Assembly (NCBI GenBank): GCA_934561175.1
Contig: CAKTFW010000020.1
Coordinates: forward strand, 1-24,679
DNA length: 24,679 bases
Reading direction: 5' to 3'
DNA from: an uncultured Oscillospiraceae bacterium
GTDB taxonomy: Bacteria > Bacillota > Clostridia > Oscillospirales > Oscillospiraceae
Shown here: positions 24,308 to 24,679 of the stretch, one piece after another
Position numbering within the stretch: the first letter of the stretch is position 1
How the letters are laid out: every line of letters starts with the position of its first letter
The notes under the pieces: generated by a model
What the model was told of the DNA's origin: nothing
What the model saw: the letters and a program-made list of their open reading frames with translations, nothing else
The model's database searches: none
Position numbers and translations under genes: made by a program

Positions 24308-24679
24308 TCACTCTTCTCCCTTCTGCCGAATTGTCATTTTGATCGGCGTGCCATCCAGTCCAAATACCGCCCGAATCTGGTTTTCCAAATACCGCTGATA
24401 AGAGAAATGGAACAGTTTTGCATCATTACAAAACAGGACAAAATGCGGCGGCTTTACGCCCGCCTGCGTCATATAGTAGATTTTCAGCCGACGGCCCTTG
24501 TCCGTAGGCGGCTGTACTCTGGCCGTAGCGTCGGCTAGGATTGAGTTCAGCATACCCGTGGTAATTCGCATCGCGTTTTGATCTGCCACATAGTTAATCA
24601 GTTCAAAGAGCTTATTCACGCGTTGGCCCGTCAATGCCGAGATATACAAAATCGGCGCATAGGTCATATAGGACAGGTC
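24308..24679 (-). CDS. der: Ribosome biogenesis GTPase Der, C-terminal part
   Basis: Only the last 124 codons are inside the window; the two GTPase domains lie beyond the right edge. The visible part reads Y-A-P-I-L-Y-I-S-A-L-T-G-Q-R-V, the G5-type S-A-L-T-G motif closing the second GTPase domain, then the KH-like domain with R-V-Q-P-P-T-D-K-G-R-R-L-K-I-Y-Y, T-Q-A-G-V-K-P-P-H-F-V-L-F-C-N and a basic/acidic tail. Der assists 50S subunit assembly. The ATG at 24667 is internal, not the start. Upstream of plsY-gpsA is its usual place in many Bacillota. Confidence 0.95.
   Translation of the reverse strand, partial: DLSYMTYAPILYISALTGQRVNKLFELINYVADQNAMRITTGMLNSILADATARVQPPTDKGRRLKIYYMTQAGVKPPHFVLFCNDAKLFHFSYQRYLENQIRAVFGLDGTPIKMTIRQKGEE

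Noticed and set aside
1..24679. Mobile elements, CRISPR arrays, tRNA or rRNA genes, phage-defence genes
   Set aside because: I looked on both strands for spaced repeats, terminal inverted repeats, transposase or integrase motifs and tRNA cloverleaf consensus and saw none; essentially all space is used by recognisable housekeeping genes.

Overview
The window looks like an ordinary housekeeping segment of a low-to-mid-GC Gram-positive (Bacillota, class Clostridia) chromosome. The inference rests on HPr kinase, WhiA and YvcK, a Cys T-box, consensus SigA-type promoters, strong GGAGG ribosome binding sites and Clostridia-like gene neighbourhoods. The G+C content is a little above 50% by eye, which with the gene order suggests an Oscillospirales/Ruminococcaceae-type gut organism; that placement is a guess. 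21 of 22 genes lie on the minus strand; only rpmB is on the plus strand. I saw no rRNA, tRNA, insertion sequence, prophage gene or CRISPR array.

Layout in the direction of minus-strand transcription (right to left): der (5' end cut by the window), plsY and gpsA form a tight operon ending in a hairpin terminator. rpmB is convergent to it, with its own promoter and terminator. hprK is divergent from rpmB, with a near-consensus promoter and its own terminator. Then comes murB-rapZ-yvcK-whiA-dnaE (cell wall, envelope/carbon regulation, replication). A lipoprotein - response regulator - histidine kinase module follows with its own promoter and runs into DUF1385(yqhQ)-prmC-recA-recX-rimO-pgsA with tiny gaps or overlaps. 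Next is a cysteine T-box riboswitch with a strong promoter controlling cysE-cysS, then a terminator, and finally polA, which lacks only its last few codons at the left edge.

How the genes work together: der/plsY/gpsA/pgsA cover ribosome assembly and phospholipid synthesis. cysE and cysS make cysteine (via O-acetylserine) and charge tRNA-Cys, both gated by uncharged tRNA-Cys. dnaE, polA, recA and recX cover replication and repair. prmC, rimO and rpmB cover translation. hprK, rapZ, yvcK and whiA belong to the Gram-positive regulatory cluster linking carbon metabolism, cell wall and division.

I did not find a dramatic new system. The least explained parts are the FG-GAP lipoprotein/two-component module co-directional with recA, and the DUF1385 membrane protein. 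The best-supported regulatory find is the Cys T-box. Most protein start sites were moved downstream of the longest open frame where a clear ribosome binding site and family N-terminus agreed.
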